Of a DNA stretch of 16,274 bases, positions 6,118-13,848 are shown piece after piece. Both the position numbers and the translations under genes were made by a program. Source of the stretch: an uncultured Duganella sp. (GTDB lineage Bacteria; Pseudomonadota; Gammaproteobacteria; Burkholderiales; Burkholderiaceae); NCBI GenBank assembly GCA_946482635.1, contig CAMLSG010000116.1:1-16274 (forward strand), read 5' to 3'. How positions within the stretch are numbered: position 1 is the stretch's first letter; the number at the start of each line of letters is the position of its first letter. A model generated the notes under the pieces. That model had not been told where the DNA came from, searched no databases, and saw nothing but the letters and a program-made list of their open reading frames with translations.

Positions 6118-7089
6118 ATGCTGAAACTGACCTTCCTTGGCACCTCATCCGGCGTGCCAACCATCCGGCGCAACGTGACCGCGCTGGCCTTGCACTCAAC
6201 ACTGAACCGCGACTGGTGGCTAATCGATTGTGGCGAAGCCACCCAGCACCAGCTCCAGCGTATTCCGCTCACCGTGCACGACCTCGTGGGCATTTGCATC
6301 ACCCACATCCACGGCGACCATAGCTACGGCCTGCCGGGGCTGCTCGCAAGCGCCTCCATGACCGGCCGCAAAAAGCCGCTGATCCTGATTGCCCCGGCCG
6401 GCGTCAAGGCATGGCTCGACGCCACGCTGCTGCACACGGAGCTCTTCCTCACGTTTGAGATCATCCACATCGACGTGGCCAGCCAGCGCCAGGTGTTCCA
6501 GCAGGATGGCCTGCAAATCGAGCGCTTCCCGCTCTCGCACCGCGCGCCAAGCTTCGGCTTTAAGTTTAGCTTCGAAAAGACTACATGGAAGGTTGATAGT
6601 GACGCCCTGCGTGCACGCGGCGTGCCGCCCGGCCCGGCCTGGGGCCAGCTCCAGCATGGCAAGGATGTACGACTGGAAGACGGCAGCGTGCTGGCCGCCG
6701 CAGAGTTCCGCTCGCGGCACGTCGAACGCACAACGGCCGTTATCGGCGGCGACAACGATACGCCGTCGCTGCTGGCCGAAGCCTGCGCGGGCGCAGACCT
6801 GCTGGTCCACGAGGCAACCTACACCGAGGCGGTACTGCAGAAAGTCGGCCCCGGCCCGCAGCACAGCTCAGTGCAGCGCACCGCCAGCTTCGCTGCCGCT
6901 GCCGGCGTCCCTAACCTGATACTGACCCACTTCAGCCCGCGCTACGACAATGCCGAGGGGATGCAGGAGGTGGATGCCGAAGCACGCCGGCATTACAGCG
7001 GCAGGCTGTTCCTGGCCCATGATTTCGATACCTATGAACTCAGCGATGGCGTCCTGGCGAAATTGCCGCCGGCCTCCCGCATAAAGTGA
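6118..7089 (+). CDS. rnz: Ribonuclease Z (metallo-beta-lactamase-fold tRNA 3' processing endonuclease)
   Basis: 323 residues, the usual length for bacterial RNase Z. The N-terminus LTFLGTSSGVPTIRRN carries the family's PxxxRN-type motif. Zinc ligands are visible as THIHGDH (62-68), H141 (LSHR), D212 (GGDND) and H271 (ILTHFSPRY). HEATY (231-235) and GPQHSS (246-251) match the RNase Z motif preceding the last His, with HSS where HST is common. The stretch ALRARGVPPGPAWGQLQ (163-179) and the following LEDG fit RNase Z more than other MBL hydrolases. It cleaves 3' trailers from pre-tRNA in the cytosol; some bacterial members also act as exonucleases (RNase BN). No ribosome-binding site precedes the ATG. 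The cupin gene follows after 4 nt, so the two are probably co-transcribed. Confidence 0.88.
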   Translation: MLKLTFLGTSSGVPTIRRNVTALALHSTLNRDWWLIDCGEATQHQLQRIPLTVHDLVGICITHIHGDHSYGLPGLLASASMTGRKKPLILIAPAGVKAWLDATLLHTELFLTFEIIHIDVASQRQVFQQDGLQIERFPLSHRAPSFGFKFSFEKTTWKVDSDALRARGVPPGPAWGQLQHGKDVRLEDGSVLAAAEFRSRHVERTTAVIGGDNDTPSLLAEACAGADLLVHEATYTEAVLQKVGPGPQHSSVQRTASFAAAAGVPNLILTHFSPRYDNAEGMQEVDAEARRHYSGRLFLAHDFDTYELSDGVLAKLPPASRIK

Positions 7090-7093
7090 GCTT

Positions 7094-7468
7094 ATGACCG
7101 CAATCACCGAATTCCGCACGCAAGCCCCAGCCCCCGAATACGACCACCCGCGCGAAGAGCGCCGCCTGGCCGGGAACCCCAGGCGCACCACCTGGAACCA
7201 TTTCACCAACGCCAGCGGCGAAGTCCACGCCGGCGTCTGGGCCTGCGAGAAAGGCAGCTGGCGCATCGCGTTCGCCCCAAACAAGGATGAGTACTTCTGC
7301 GTCCTCGAAGGACGTTGCCGGGTAATCGACGAGCAAGGCCGCGCCGCCGAAGCCGGACCAGGCGACGCGCTGGTGATCCCGGGCGGCTTCAAGGGCGTGT
7401 TCGAGGTAGTGGAGCCAGTCCGCAAGCACTACGTCATCGTTGAACGCAAGGCGAGCGACGCAGCTTGA
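7094..7468 (+). CDS. Cupin_3-domain protein
   Basis: 124-residue single-domain cupin of the Cupin_3 (ureidoglycine aminohydrolase-type, formerly DUF861) class. The strand pattern is clear: GVWACEKGSWRIAF (47-60), EYFCVLEGRCRVID (66-79), then GPGDALVIPGGFKGVFEVVEPVRKHYVI (88-115), where PGD and IPGGFKG are the usual second cupin motif. The classical metal-binding HxH of motif 1 is absent, as is common in this subfamily, so I do not assign an enzymatic activity. It starts 4 nt after the RNase Z stop with only a weak GTGAG before it, which indicates the same transcript. Its role is unknown; small Cupin_3 proteins frequently sit beside housekeeping genes. Confidence 0.85.
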   Translation: MTAITEFRTQAPAPEYDHPREERRLAGNPRRTTWNHFTNASGEVHAGVWACEKGSWRIAFAPNKDEYFCVLEGRCRVIDEQGRAAEAGPGDALVIPGGFKGVFEVVEPVRKHYVIVERKASDAA

Positions 7469-7503
7469 TGCTTTTTTGCTATCATGCGTTCCTTTTCCCT
7501 ACT

Positions 7504-7507
7504 GGAG
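7504..7507 (+). promoter_or_regulatory. Ribosome-binding site deciding the DUF3617 gene start
   Basis: GGAG, 5 nt before the ATG at 7513. It supports the start that begins directly with a signal peptide, in preference to a TTG at 7465 that overlaps the cupin stop. Confidence 0.6.
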
Positions 7508-7512
7508 CGCGC

Positions 7513-8118
7513 ATGAATTTCACTCTTAAAGCCCTGACCCTGGGCGCCAGCCTGGCAACCGTTTGCCTGGCTAGCCAGGCAGAGGTTATTCCCCTCAAAC
7601 TCGCCCCTGGCCTGTGGGAAGAAACCCGCGTCACCCTGATCAATGGCCAGAACGTCGAGGAAGCGCTGCGCAAAGGGCGCGAACGCATGATGGCTCGCCT
7701 GACGCCGGAACAACGCAAGCAGATGCAGGAACAAATGGGCCAGGGCGGCAACGGCGGCGCGACCCAGACCTGCCTGACACCGGCACAGGTGGCGAAGGGT
7801 GTCGACACTGAGGAAATCAAGCGCAAGATGGAGCAGTCGTCCCAGGGCTGCAAGCTGGACATCATTTCGGCCAGCAGCTCCGGCGCCAAATTCAAGGCTG
7901 CCTGCATGGGCCCGCAAGGCACCAATTACAACGGCAGCGGTGAATACATCGTCGCCAGCAACAAGGAGTGGCGCTTCAAGATGGTCGGCGACGGCAAGGT
8001 CACCGGCCCGAATGGCGCTCCCGTGCCACAGGCGGGCGATTTCCACGCCACGCAAGAGGTAACCGCACGCTGGAAAGGCAGCGACTGCGGCAAGGTGGCG
8101 CCGCAGCAGGAAAGCTAA
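7513..8118 (+). CDS. Exported DUF3617-family protein
   Basis: 201 residues with a Sec signal peptide (MNFTLKALTLGASLATVCLA, probable cleavage after SQA near residue 23). The mature part begins with LAPGLWEETRV, the typical DUF3617 opening (a protein that starts with 'glWe...'). It then has a charged Gln/Met/Arg-rich segment (~52-78) and a four-cysteine domain (C87, C113, C131, C192) likely to form two disulfides in the periplasm. The C-terminal strands (GEYIVASNKEWRFKMVG and DFHATQEVTARWKG) are also typical. The function of the family is unknown. The gene lies 44 nt downstream of the cupin gene and may share its transcript. Start chosen by signal peptide and GGAG. Confidence 0.85.
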   Translation: MNFTLKALTLGASLATVCLASQAEVIPLKLAPGLWEETRVTLINGQNVEEALRKGRERMMARLTPEQRKQMQEQMGQGGNGGATQTCLTPAQVAKGVDTEEIKRKMEQSSQGCKLDIISASSSGAKFKAACMGPQGTNYNGSGEYIVASNKEWRFKMVGDGKVTGPNGAPVPQAGDFHATQEVTARWKGSDCGKVAPQQES

Positions 8119-8149
8119 GGCGTTGCGAGAGCAGGCCAGGCAGATCACG

Positions 8150-8155
8150 TACAAT
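8150..8155 (+). promoter_or_regulatory. Possible -10 element for the polysaccharide deacetylase gene
   Basis: TACAAT (5/6 to consensus) lies 32 nt before the GTG start. The nearest -35-like sequence, TTGCGA at 8123-8128, is 21 nt away, which is too long for a good promoter. Weak candidate. Confidence 0.25.
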
Positions 8156-8187
8156 ATCGGGCCGAACGATCCTGACGTCCCATTACC

Positions 8188-9042
8188 GTGCTTTTCCTGC
8201 GCCTGCTCCTTGCCGCCTTAATCATTTTGCTACATCCTGCGCAAGCGGCGGAGCAGGACGAACAGGCGCCGATACGCTTCCTGCTCACCTTCGATGATGG
8301 CCCGGCATGGGCGCCCTACTTCAACCCCACCGTGCGCGTCCTGGAAACGCTGGAGAAGAATCCCTACCAGGACAACATCAAGGCCGTATTCTTCACCCAG
8401 ACCCGCGCCTGGAGCGGCGGCGGCACCGGGAACGGCCGCGCCCTGATCCGCCGCGAGCATGCCGAAGGCCATGTGGTCGCGCTGCATTCCGCCACCACCT
8501 TCCATTCCAATCACCGCAAGATGGGCCGCGAAAAGCTTGACGCCAGCCTGCAGCTTGGCGTGGACGACCTGCTTGCCGAAACGGGCGTCGCGCCCAAGCT
8601 GGTGCGCCCGCCGTTCTGGGCCTATGACGCCGACACGCTGGAGTCTTACCATGCCCACGGCCTGCGCATGCTGCTGACCGACTTGAGCGCGAACGATGGG
8701 GTCATATACGTCTTCAACATGAGCTTCCGCAAGCGATCCAACATGCTCAAGATGCTGGCCGAAACGCGCAAGCGCTGGGCTGCGGGCGCCATGCCGGTGG
8801 TGGACGGCGTCACACCGGTGGTGGTCACCTTCCATGATGTCAACCGCTATACGGCGCGCCACCTGGAGGAATACCTGGGGATCCTGCTTGACGTGGCCCG
8901 CGAGCTGGAGGTTCCGCTGTCGGATAAGCCGTTTTACGACAATCGCGACGAACTCGAACGAGCCGCGCTGGCCGCGACCGTCGACACGCCGCAGGATGCG
9001 CCGCCCCTGCCGGGATTCTGGCAATGGATGTGGAAACAGTGA
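8188..9042 (+). CDS. Exported polysaccharide deacetylase family protein (NodB-like)
   Basis: 284 residues. A hydrophobic N-terminal signal (LFLRLLLAALIILLHPAQA, cleavage near residue 20-21) sends it to the periplasm or surface. The NodB-type catalytic core shows motif 1 LTFDDGP (D36, D37), motif 3 VRPPFW (R140-P-P-F143) and a late TFHDVN with H216. Motif 2 is unusual: the standard HSxxH/HTxxH is replaced by H100-S-A-T-T-F-H106-S-N-H109, so the second metal histidine must be H106 or H109 at different spacing. Such enzymes remove N- or O-acetyl groups from glycans. The gene begins with GTG and has no evident ribosome-binding site. Its stop directly abuts the convergent phosphopantetheinyl transferase stop with no gap and no terminator. 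Substrate unknown. Confidence 0.85.
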   Translation: MLFLRLLLAALIILLHPAQAAEQDEQAPIRFLLTFDDGPAWAPYFNPTVRVLETLEKNPYQDNIKAVFFTQTRAWSGGGTGNGRALIRREHAEGHVVALHSATTFHSNHRKMGREKLDASLQLGVDDLLAETGVAPKLVRPPFWAYDADTLESYHAHGLRMLLTDLSANDGVIYVFNMSFRKRSNMLKMLAETRKRWAAGAMPVVDGVTPVVVTFHDVNRYTARHLEEYLGILLDVARELEVPLSDKPFYDNRDELERAALAATVDTPQDAPPLPGFWQWMWKQ

Positions 9043-9651
9043 TCAGGGCAAAGCAACCAGCACCGGCTGCGGCACGTCCGCCGGTTGCGCGGTGCTGCAC
9101 ACCACTACCGACAATTCCGGGTGCGGCACGGCGACGCAGTGTCCACCCACGGCCAGTCCCAGCTTGAAACGCGCTTCTTTCTCGCTCCACATACGGTAGA
9201 AACCTTCGACCCGCGCCGCCGGCTCCCATCGCTGCATCTGCTCCCAGCGGGCCGTCTCGTCGGCGTCGAAAGCCTGGCGCGCCAGCGCACAGAGATCGCG
9301 CGAGGAATCGCGCACCTCAATGTCCAGGCCTACCGGATGCGTGCCGACCGCGCATGCAACCCAGCTCCCGCTATGGGACACGCTGAAACCCGGTGCGGCG
9401 CCGCCCGGCGCCGGCGTCAGCAGCCTGGGGGCCTGTCCCGTGCGTTCCTCAAGCAGGACCTGCTGCGGCTGCACGCGAAGCAGCGGCGCCAGCGCCATGC
9501 GCAGCAGGATGCGGCCGGCGACGAATTGGCGGCGGCGCAGTTCGCGCACGAAGCGCCCATGGCGCGCCAGCTCGCCCGGCGTCAGCCAGGCCAGGTAGCG
9601 CTGCAGGCTGGCGTCCGTCATCGCGTTCACATCGGCCAGCCAGATCAGCAT
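9043..9651 (-). CDS. 4'-phosphopantetheinyl transferase superfamily protein
   Basis: 202 residues, Sfp/Gsp-type length. Family motifs are in order: RQFVAGRILLR (41-51), FSVSHSGSW (89-97), VGLDIE (107-112) with the magnesium-binding D110 and E112, and FYRMWSEKEARFKL (151-164) with W155, K158, E159. It transfers the phosphopantetheine arm of CoA to a conserved serine of acyl carrier proteins. As the last gene of the aryl polyene operon, 12 nt after the apeR-like gene and with its own GGGGAA ribosome-binding site, its likely clients are the dedicated APE carrier proteins encoded outside this window. It ends face to face with the deacetylase gene. Confidence 0.9.
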   Translation of the reverse strand: MLIWLADVNAMTDASLQRYLAWLTPGELARHGRFVRELRRRQFVAGRILLRMALAPLLRVQPQQVLLEERTGQAPRLLTPAPGGAAPGFSVSHSGSWVACAVGTHPVGLDIEVRDSSRDLCALARQAFDADETARWEQMQRWEPAARVEGFYRMWSEKEARFKLGLAVGGHCVAVPHPELSVVVCSTAQPADVPQPVLVALP

Positions 9652-9663
9652 CTGCTTCCCCTG

Positions 9664-10896
9664 TTATTTGCCGTAGCGTTTGAAGATCAGCGAGGTGTTG
9701 ATGCCGCCAAAAGCGAAGTTATTCGACATCACGTAGTCGCAGTCGATCTGGCGCCCGGTACCTGCAATATAGTCCAGGACAGCGCATTGCGGATCGCTTT
9801 GTTCCAGGTTGATGGTCGGGGCATACCAGCCTTCGCGCATCATCTCGATGCTGATCCAGGCTTCCAGCGCACCGCAAGCGCCCAGCGTGTGGCCCATATA
9901 GCTTTTCAGCGAACTGATAGGCGTGTTGCTGCCGAAGACTTCGTGGGTCGCTTGCGATTCCGCCATGTCACCCTGCGCGGTGGCCGTGCCATGGGCGTTG
10001 ACGTAGCCGATATCCGAAGGCTGCAGGCCAGCGTCCTGCAAGGCCAGCTCCATGGCGCGCCGCATGGTGTCGGCGCTTGGCTGGGTGACGTGGCGGCCGT
10101 CGCTATTGGTGCCAAAGCCGACCAGTTCCGCATAAATGGTGGCGCCACGCGCTTCGGCGTGCTCCAGGTCTTCCAGCACCAGGCAGCCCGCGCCTTCGCC
10201 GATGACCAGGCCATCGCGATTGACGTCGAACGGGCGCGGTGTCGTTTCGGGCGCATCATTGCGCACGCTGGTGGCAAACAGGATGTCGAACACCGCCGCT
10301 TCCGTCGGGCACAGTTCCTCGGCGCCGCCTGCAACCATGGCCAGCTGCTTGCCGGTCTTGATCGCCTCGTAGGCATAGCCGATGCCCTGGCTGCCCGAAG
10401 TACAGGCGCTGGAGGTGGTGATTACGCGCCCGGTGAGTCCGAAGAAGACGCCGACATTGACAGGCGCCGTGTGCCCCATCATCTTGATGTAGGTCGTCGC
10501 ATTCAGGCCTTTGGTGCTGCGTTCTTCGAGCATGCGGCCAAAATCGCCGATAGCGCTGGTGCTGCCGACCGATGAGCCGAAAGCCACTCCCATGTCGCCG
10601 CTTTTCAGCAGCGGATGGTCGAGCAGGCCCGCGTCTTCCAGCGCCAGTTCGGTGGCGCGCGTCGCCAGCAATGAGACGCGGCCCATGCTGCGGGTGGTTT
10701 TACGGTTGAAGCGGTCGGAAAGTTCGAATGGAGCCGCAGGCGCGCCCAGGCGCGTATTCAGCCCTTCGTAGTTGTCCCATTCCTCCATGTGCACCACGGC
10801 GTTGCGGTACTGCCCGAGGCGCTCCCGGACTGAGGCCCAGTCGTTGCCCAGCGGGCTGATGCCGGCCATGCCGGTGACGGCGACGCGGCGGTTCAT
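9664..10896 (-). CDS. apeR: Beta-ketoacyl-ACP synthase of an aryl polyene cluster (ApeR-like)
   Basis: 410-residue KAS I/II-type ketosynthase. The Cys-His-His triad is intact: C165 in TTSSACTSGSQ, H302 in NAHGTAT and H336 in GHTLGA, with the C-terminal NNFAFGGIN loop. It should perform decarboxylative condensation of malonyl-ACP with an acyl chain. I call it ApeR-like by position: it is the last ketosynthase in the order KS, DH, KR, KS, the arrangement known for apeO-P-Q-R in aryl polyene clusters. Its start overlaps the ketoreductase stop (ATGA), with GGAGG 6 nt upstream. Sequence alone would also allow a generic FabF; the neighbours make a pigment role far more likely. In described systems ApeO works with a chain-length factor while ApeR appears to act separately. 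Confidence 0.88.
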   Translation of the reverse strand: MNRRVAVTGMAGISPLGNDWASVRERLGQYRNAVVHMEEWDNYEGLNTRLGAPAAPFELSDRFNRKTTRSMGRVSLLATRATELALEDAGLLDHPLLKSGDMGVAFGSSVGSTSAIGDFGRMLEERSTKGLNATTYIKMMGHTAPVNVGVFFGLTGRVITTSSACTSGSQGIGYAYEAIKTGKQLAMVAGGAEELCPTEAAVFDILFATSVRNDAPETTPRPFDVNRDGLVIGEGAGCLVLEDLEHAEARGATIYAELVGFGTNSDGRHVTQPSADTMRRAMELALQDAGLQPSDIGYVNAHGTATAQGDMAESQATHEVFGSNTPISSLKSYMGHTLGACGALEAWISIEMMREGWYAPTINLEQSDPQCAVLDYIAGTGRQIDCDYVMSNNFAFGGINTSLIFKRYGK

Positions 10897-11630
10897 GCCA
10901 GGCCTCCGTTGACGGAAATAACCTGGCGCGTGATGTAGCCCGCCTCTTCCCCGACCAGGAAGCTGACCGCAGCCGCTACTTCTTCAGGCTTGCCGATGCG
11001 TCGTGCCGGAATCATTTTCAATGCTTCTTCCAGCTCAAGGCCGCCGGTCATATCGGTTTCGATCAGGCCGGGCGCCACGCAATTGACGGTGATTGAGCGC
11101 TTGGCCAGTTCCAGCGCGAGGGCCTTGGTCGCACCGATGATGCCGGCCTTGGCGGCGCTGTAATTGACCTGGCCCCGGTTGCCTACCAGGCCGGAGACCG
11201 ATGCCAGCGTAACGATGCGGCCCGGCTTGCGGCGCTGGACCAGGGGCATGATCAGCGGATTCAGGACGTTGTAGAAGCCATCCAGGTTGGTCTGCAGGAC
11301 GATGTCCCAGTCCTCGCCCGACATGGCAGGGAAAGCGTTGTCGCGCGCGATGCCGGCATTGCACACCACCCCGTAATAGCAGCCGTGCTGCGCGATGTCC
11401 GCTTCCAGCGCTGCGGCAGTGGCGGCACGGTCGCCGATGTCGAACTGGAGCACGCGCGCAGCGCGGCCCATCTGTTCGATCTCCTTTGCCACCGCGTCGG
11501 CCTCCGCCCGCTGGCTGCGGCAATGCAGCACCACGTCATAGCCGTCACGCGCCAGGCGCAGTGCAATCGCCTTGCCGATACCGCGCGACGATCCCGTCAC
11601 CAGCACGCTCATGGACTTGTTTTGCTTCAT
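10893..11630 (-). CDS. apeQ: 3-oxoacyl-ACP reductase, FabG-type (ApeQ-like)
   Basis: 245-residue short-chain dehydrogenase/reductase. The nucleotide-binding GSSRGIG is at 13-19, NAG at 91-93, N115, and the catalytic S144, Y157 (NYSAAK) and K161 are all present. The C-terminus VISVNGGLA is typical of FabG. It reduces the 3-oxoacyl-ACP made by the ketosynthases to 3-hydroxyacyl-ACP with NADPH, step two of each polyene elongation round. ATGA overlaps join it to the dehydratase upstream and the ketosynthase downstream. A second possible start (Met7, MSVLVTGSS) would remove six residues; the first ATG is preferred because of the overlap. By sequence alone it could pass for housekeeping fabG, but it sits inside the pigment operon. 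Confidence 0.92.
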   Translation of the reverse strand: MKQNKSMSVLVTGSSRGIGKAIALRLARDGYDVVLHCRSQRAEADAVAKEIEQMGRAARVLQFDIGDRAATAAALEADIAQHGCYYGVVCNAGIARDNAFPAMSGEDWDIVLQTNLDGFYNVLNPLIMPLVQRRKPGRIVTLASVSGLVGNRGQVNYSAAKAGIIGATKALALELAKRSITVNCVAPGLIETDMTGGLELEEALKMIPARRIGKPEEVAAAVSFLVGEEAGYITRQVISVNGGLA

Positions 11631-12088
11631 CCTGCGTTTCCATCTTTGAGAAATTCATTCACATTATCCGGCTCGAACACCGTCACAGTCGCGGTAGCCG
11701 CACCAGCCATTCTGCCCGCGATATCGATGCGGCAGTCGAAAGCACCCAGGCCGTTGTCCGCTCGCAGCACGCGGCGCACATGCACATGCAGCACGCTGCC
11801 CGGCGCGAAGACCGCCACCTTCGCTTCATACTTGCGCGAACCAAGCAGGAAGCCGACTTTCACCTCTTCGCCGCGTTGCAGCGCGTGCCAGCCGGCGTGC
11901 GCCGAAATCGCTTGCGCCATGTATTCGATGCCAACCCAGGCGCCAACGCCATCGGGGCCGCCCAGCATGCTTCCCTCATGGATGCGCACTTCGGCAACCA
12001 GGCAGTCGGCGTCGGCCTGCAAGGCACGATCGAGCAGCACCATCTGGCCGGAGTGCGGCACCAGCTGACGGATATCGGGCAGGTTCAT
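11627..12088 (-). CDS. apeP: 3-hydroxyacyl-ACP dehydratase, hotdog fold (ApeP-like)
   Basis: 153 residues. The opening LPDIRQLVPHSGQMVLLDRAL carries the probable catalytic H12. The central helix WVGIEYMAQA (51-60) resembles the IEAMAQ helix of FabZ/FabA, making E55 the partner acid. The protein is a single hotdog, as in the ApeI/ApeP dehydratases, and should remove water from 3-hydroxyacyl-ACP to give the conjugated enoyl chain; no enoyl reductase is seen in the window, as a polyene route requires. I set the start at ATG 12088 because it overlaps the ketosynthase stop (ATGA) and GGGGAGG lies 5 nt upstream. The open frame to 12232 would add 48 residues inside the ketosynthase gene with no family resemblance. 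Confidence 0.88.
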   Translation of the reverse strand: MNLPDIRQLVPHSGQMVLLDRALQADADCLVAEVRIHEGSMLGGPDGVGAWVGIEYMAQAISAHAGWHALQRGEEVKVGFLLGSRKYEAKVAVFAPGSVLHVHVRRVLRADNGLGAFDCRIDIAGRMAGAATATVTVFEPDNVNEFLKDGNAG

Positions 12089-13278
12089 GCAGTCCTCCCC
12101 AGCAGCAGCACGGCGTTCGAGCCGCCAAAAGCGAATGAGCTGCTCACCACCCGGCGCAATGGCCGGCCCAGTGCAGCGCCCGTGGGCACCAGGTTCAGCG
12201 CCGGCAGCGCCGGATCTGCGGCACCGTCCCACAGGTGCGGCGGCAAGCGGCCCTGCTTGTTATCGTCCTGCATGGCCAGCCAGCATAACGCAGCTTCCAC
12301 CGCCGCTGCGGCGCCCAGCGTGTGGCCTGTCAGCGGCTTGGTTGAACTGACGGGAACCTCCCGGCCGAACAGTTCGTCGATCACGCGCGACTCCATGGCG
12401 TCATTCTGCGGCGTCGCGGTGCCGTGCATGTTGATGTAGTCCAGCTGCTGCGCATCAACGCCGGCCCGGCGCAGTGCCTGCTCAAAGGCCAGGCGCGCGC
12501 CGGCGCCTGCCGGGTCGGGCGCGGAAATATGATGTCCGTCCGACGATTCGCCCCAGCCCAGCAACTCCACCGATTGCACACCGGAGGGCGTGGCTTCCAT
12601 CAGGAACAGGGCGGCGCCTTCGCCGATATTGATGCCCTTGCGGTTCGCGCTCATGGGATTGCACTGCCCTGCGCTGACAGATTCGAGCGCCGAGAAGCCG
12701 GCAACGGTAAAGGCGCATAGTGAATCGACGCCGCCCGTGATCACGGCATCGCAGATGCCCAGGCGCAGCATGCGCGCCGCACTGGCTATTGCCTTGGCTG
12801 CGGACGAACAGGCAGTCGAATGGACATAGGCCGGCCCTTCGAGTCCAAGTTCCAGGGCCAGAAACTCCGCGGGCGAGCCCATTTCCTGCGCGCGGTAGCT
12901 GAATCCTTCCGGCAGCGCCCCTTCAGGCGACAGCTCCTCCATTGCCCGTTCGGTCTCGCCGATGCCGGACGTACTGGTGCCGACAACCACGCCGATCCGG
13001 CCCGCGCCAAAGCGCGCAATGGCCGCTTCGACCGCCGGCCGGATCTGCGCCAGCGCAGCCAGGGCCAGCGCGTTATTGCGGCTGTGCAGGTAAGGCGGTA
13101 CATGCGCCAGGGACGGCAATTCGCCCGCCACGGCGCCCAGGGCAAGTTCGCGCCCTTTGGACCAGCGGCTGGTGGCCGCCACGCCGGGCTGCCCCGCGTA
13201 CAGGCGCTCCTTCACCTGCGCGTGGCCTTCGCCCAGTGCACAGATGATGCCGCATTCATTGAGGTAGATCTTCGACAT
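12085..13278 (-). CDS. apeO: Beta-ketoacyl-ACP synthase of an aryl polyene cluster (ApeO-like)
   Basis: 397-residue ketosynthase, shorter and more divergent than FabF, starting with YLNECGIICALGEG. The catalytic residues are intact: C157 in HSTACSSAAKA, H285 in NMHGTATPQND and H319 in LTGHTLGA. It is therefore a working condensing enzyme and not the chain-length factor. In characterised aryl polyene systems this ketosynthase pairs with a chain-length-factor homologue (ApeC), which is not present in this window. GAGGG precedes the ATG; the gap after the DUF3261 lipoprotein gene is 15 nt and the stop overlaps apeP. Position before DH-KR-KS supports the ApeO assignment. Confidence 0.88.
   Translation of the reverse strand: MSKIYLNECGIICALGEGHAQVKERLYAGQPGVAATSRWSKGRELALGAVAGELPSLAHVPPYLHSRNNALALAALAQIRPAVEAAIARFGAGRIGVVVGTSTSGIGETERAMEELSPEGALPEGFSYRAQEMGSPAEFLALELGLEGPAYVHSTACSSAAKAIASAARMLRLGICDAVITGGVDSLCAFTVAGFSALESVSAGQCNPMSANRKGINIGEGAALFLMEATPSGVQSVELLGWGESSDGHHISAPDPAGAGARLAFEQALRRAGVDAQQLDYINMHGTATPQNDAMESRVIDELFGREVPVSSTKPLTGHTLGAAAAVEAALCWLAMQDDNKQGRLPPHLWDGAADPALPALNLVPTGAALGRPLRRVVSSSFAFGGSNAVLLLGRTA
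12094..12100 (-). promoter_or_regulatory. Ribosome-binding site deciding the dehydratase start
   Basis: GGGGAGG on the minus strand, 5 nt before the ATG at 12088 and inside the end of the ketosynthase gene. It is the main reason to reject the 48-residue longer frame. Confidence 0.65.
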
Positions 13279-13293
13279 TGCCCGCCCTCGTAC

Positions 13294-13848
13294 TCAGCCC
13301 GCGTCCGCCGCGAACTGGATCGTCAACTTGTAGCGGTAGCGCAGGTTTTCCAGCACCACGGTACCGCTCCAGCGCTGCGCATCGCTGTAGCTGATATGCA
13401 TGACCGGCTCCCCGTCGAGGAACAGCGTGCGGCGGCGGCCTTCTTCCGACACCCGCCAGCCCGCAGGCAAGGCGGCGGCAACGGCTTCGGCCGGCCACAG
13501 CGTCAGCTGGATGTCTTCCAGCACGTCTTCCGCCCTCACCTGCGCCGGCAACATCATATGGCGCCATGATTTCAGCTCCTTGCCGTCGTAATGCAGCGTC
13601 AGCACGCGCTGGCCGAACGCCAGCCCGACCACGTCGACCGCTTCCGGTTCCACTTGCAAGGCGACGTCCAGGTCGTCGGTACGGCCATTGCGCTCCACTT
13701 TCAGGTGCTGCTGCACGCTCAGCGACGTGCCAAGGGCGGCAGGCGCCAGTTTCAAGCCAAGGCGGGCCTGCGGCGGCACGCTGGCGCAAGCGGCAAGCAG
13801 CAGTGCGCAAGCGGCAACGGCAAGGCGGCGCGGCATCGCTTTAAACAT
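13294..13848 (-). CDS. DUF3261-family outer-membrane-type lipoprotein of the aryl polyene cluster
   Basis: 184 residues. The N-terminus is a lipoprotein signal with positively charged start and lipobox LLAAC, lipidated cysteine C21, followed by ASVPP with no Asp at +2, so sorting to the outer membrane is expected. The mature part is a beta-rich LolB-like sequence (for example LALQVEPEAVDVVGLAFGQRVLTL and a C-terminal YRYKLTIQF) of the DUF3261 type regularly found in aryl polyene clusters (ApeN position). It probably takes part in receiving or inserting the aryl polyene lipid at the outer membrane, by analogy with LolA/LolB. Its ATG overlaps the MMPL stop by 8 nt and has AAGGA upstream. It starts within, and is likely coupled to, the exporter gene. 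Confidence 0.82.
   Translation of the reverse strand: MFKAMPRRLAVAACALLLAACASVPPQARLGLKLAPAALGTSLSVQQHLKVERNGRTDDLDVALQVEPEAVDVVGLAFGQRVLTLHYDGKELKSWRHMMLPAQVRAEDVLEDIQLTLWPAEAVAAALPAGWRVSEEGRRRTLFLDGEPVMHISYSDAQRWSGTVVLENLRYRYKLTIQFAADAG

Noticed and set aside
7480..7485. TATCAT as a -10 element for the DUF3617 gene
   Set aside because: No -35-like sequence at suitable distance, and the gene is close enough to the cupin gene to share its transcript.
9085..10575. 496-residue plus-strand open frame opposite the PPTase and ApeR-like genes
   Set aside because: Long antisense frame caused by high GC at third codon positions. It has no recognisable domain or ribosome-binding site, and the opposite strand encodes two well-supported enzymes.
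11627..12232. 201-residue version of the dehydratase
   Set aside because: The extra 48 N-terminal residues lie in the ketosynthase gene and look like out-of-frame translation; the ATG at 12088 has a strong ribosome-binding site and the ATGA overlap.
11486..12439. 317-residue plus-strand open frame opposite the KR, DH and KS genes
   Set aside because: It crosses three well-supported overlapping genes on the other strand and shows no family resemblance.
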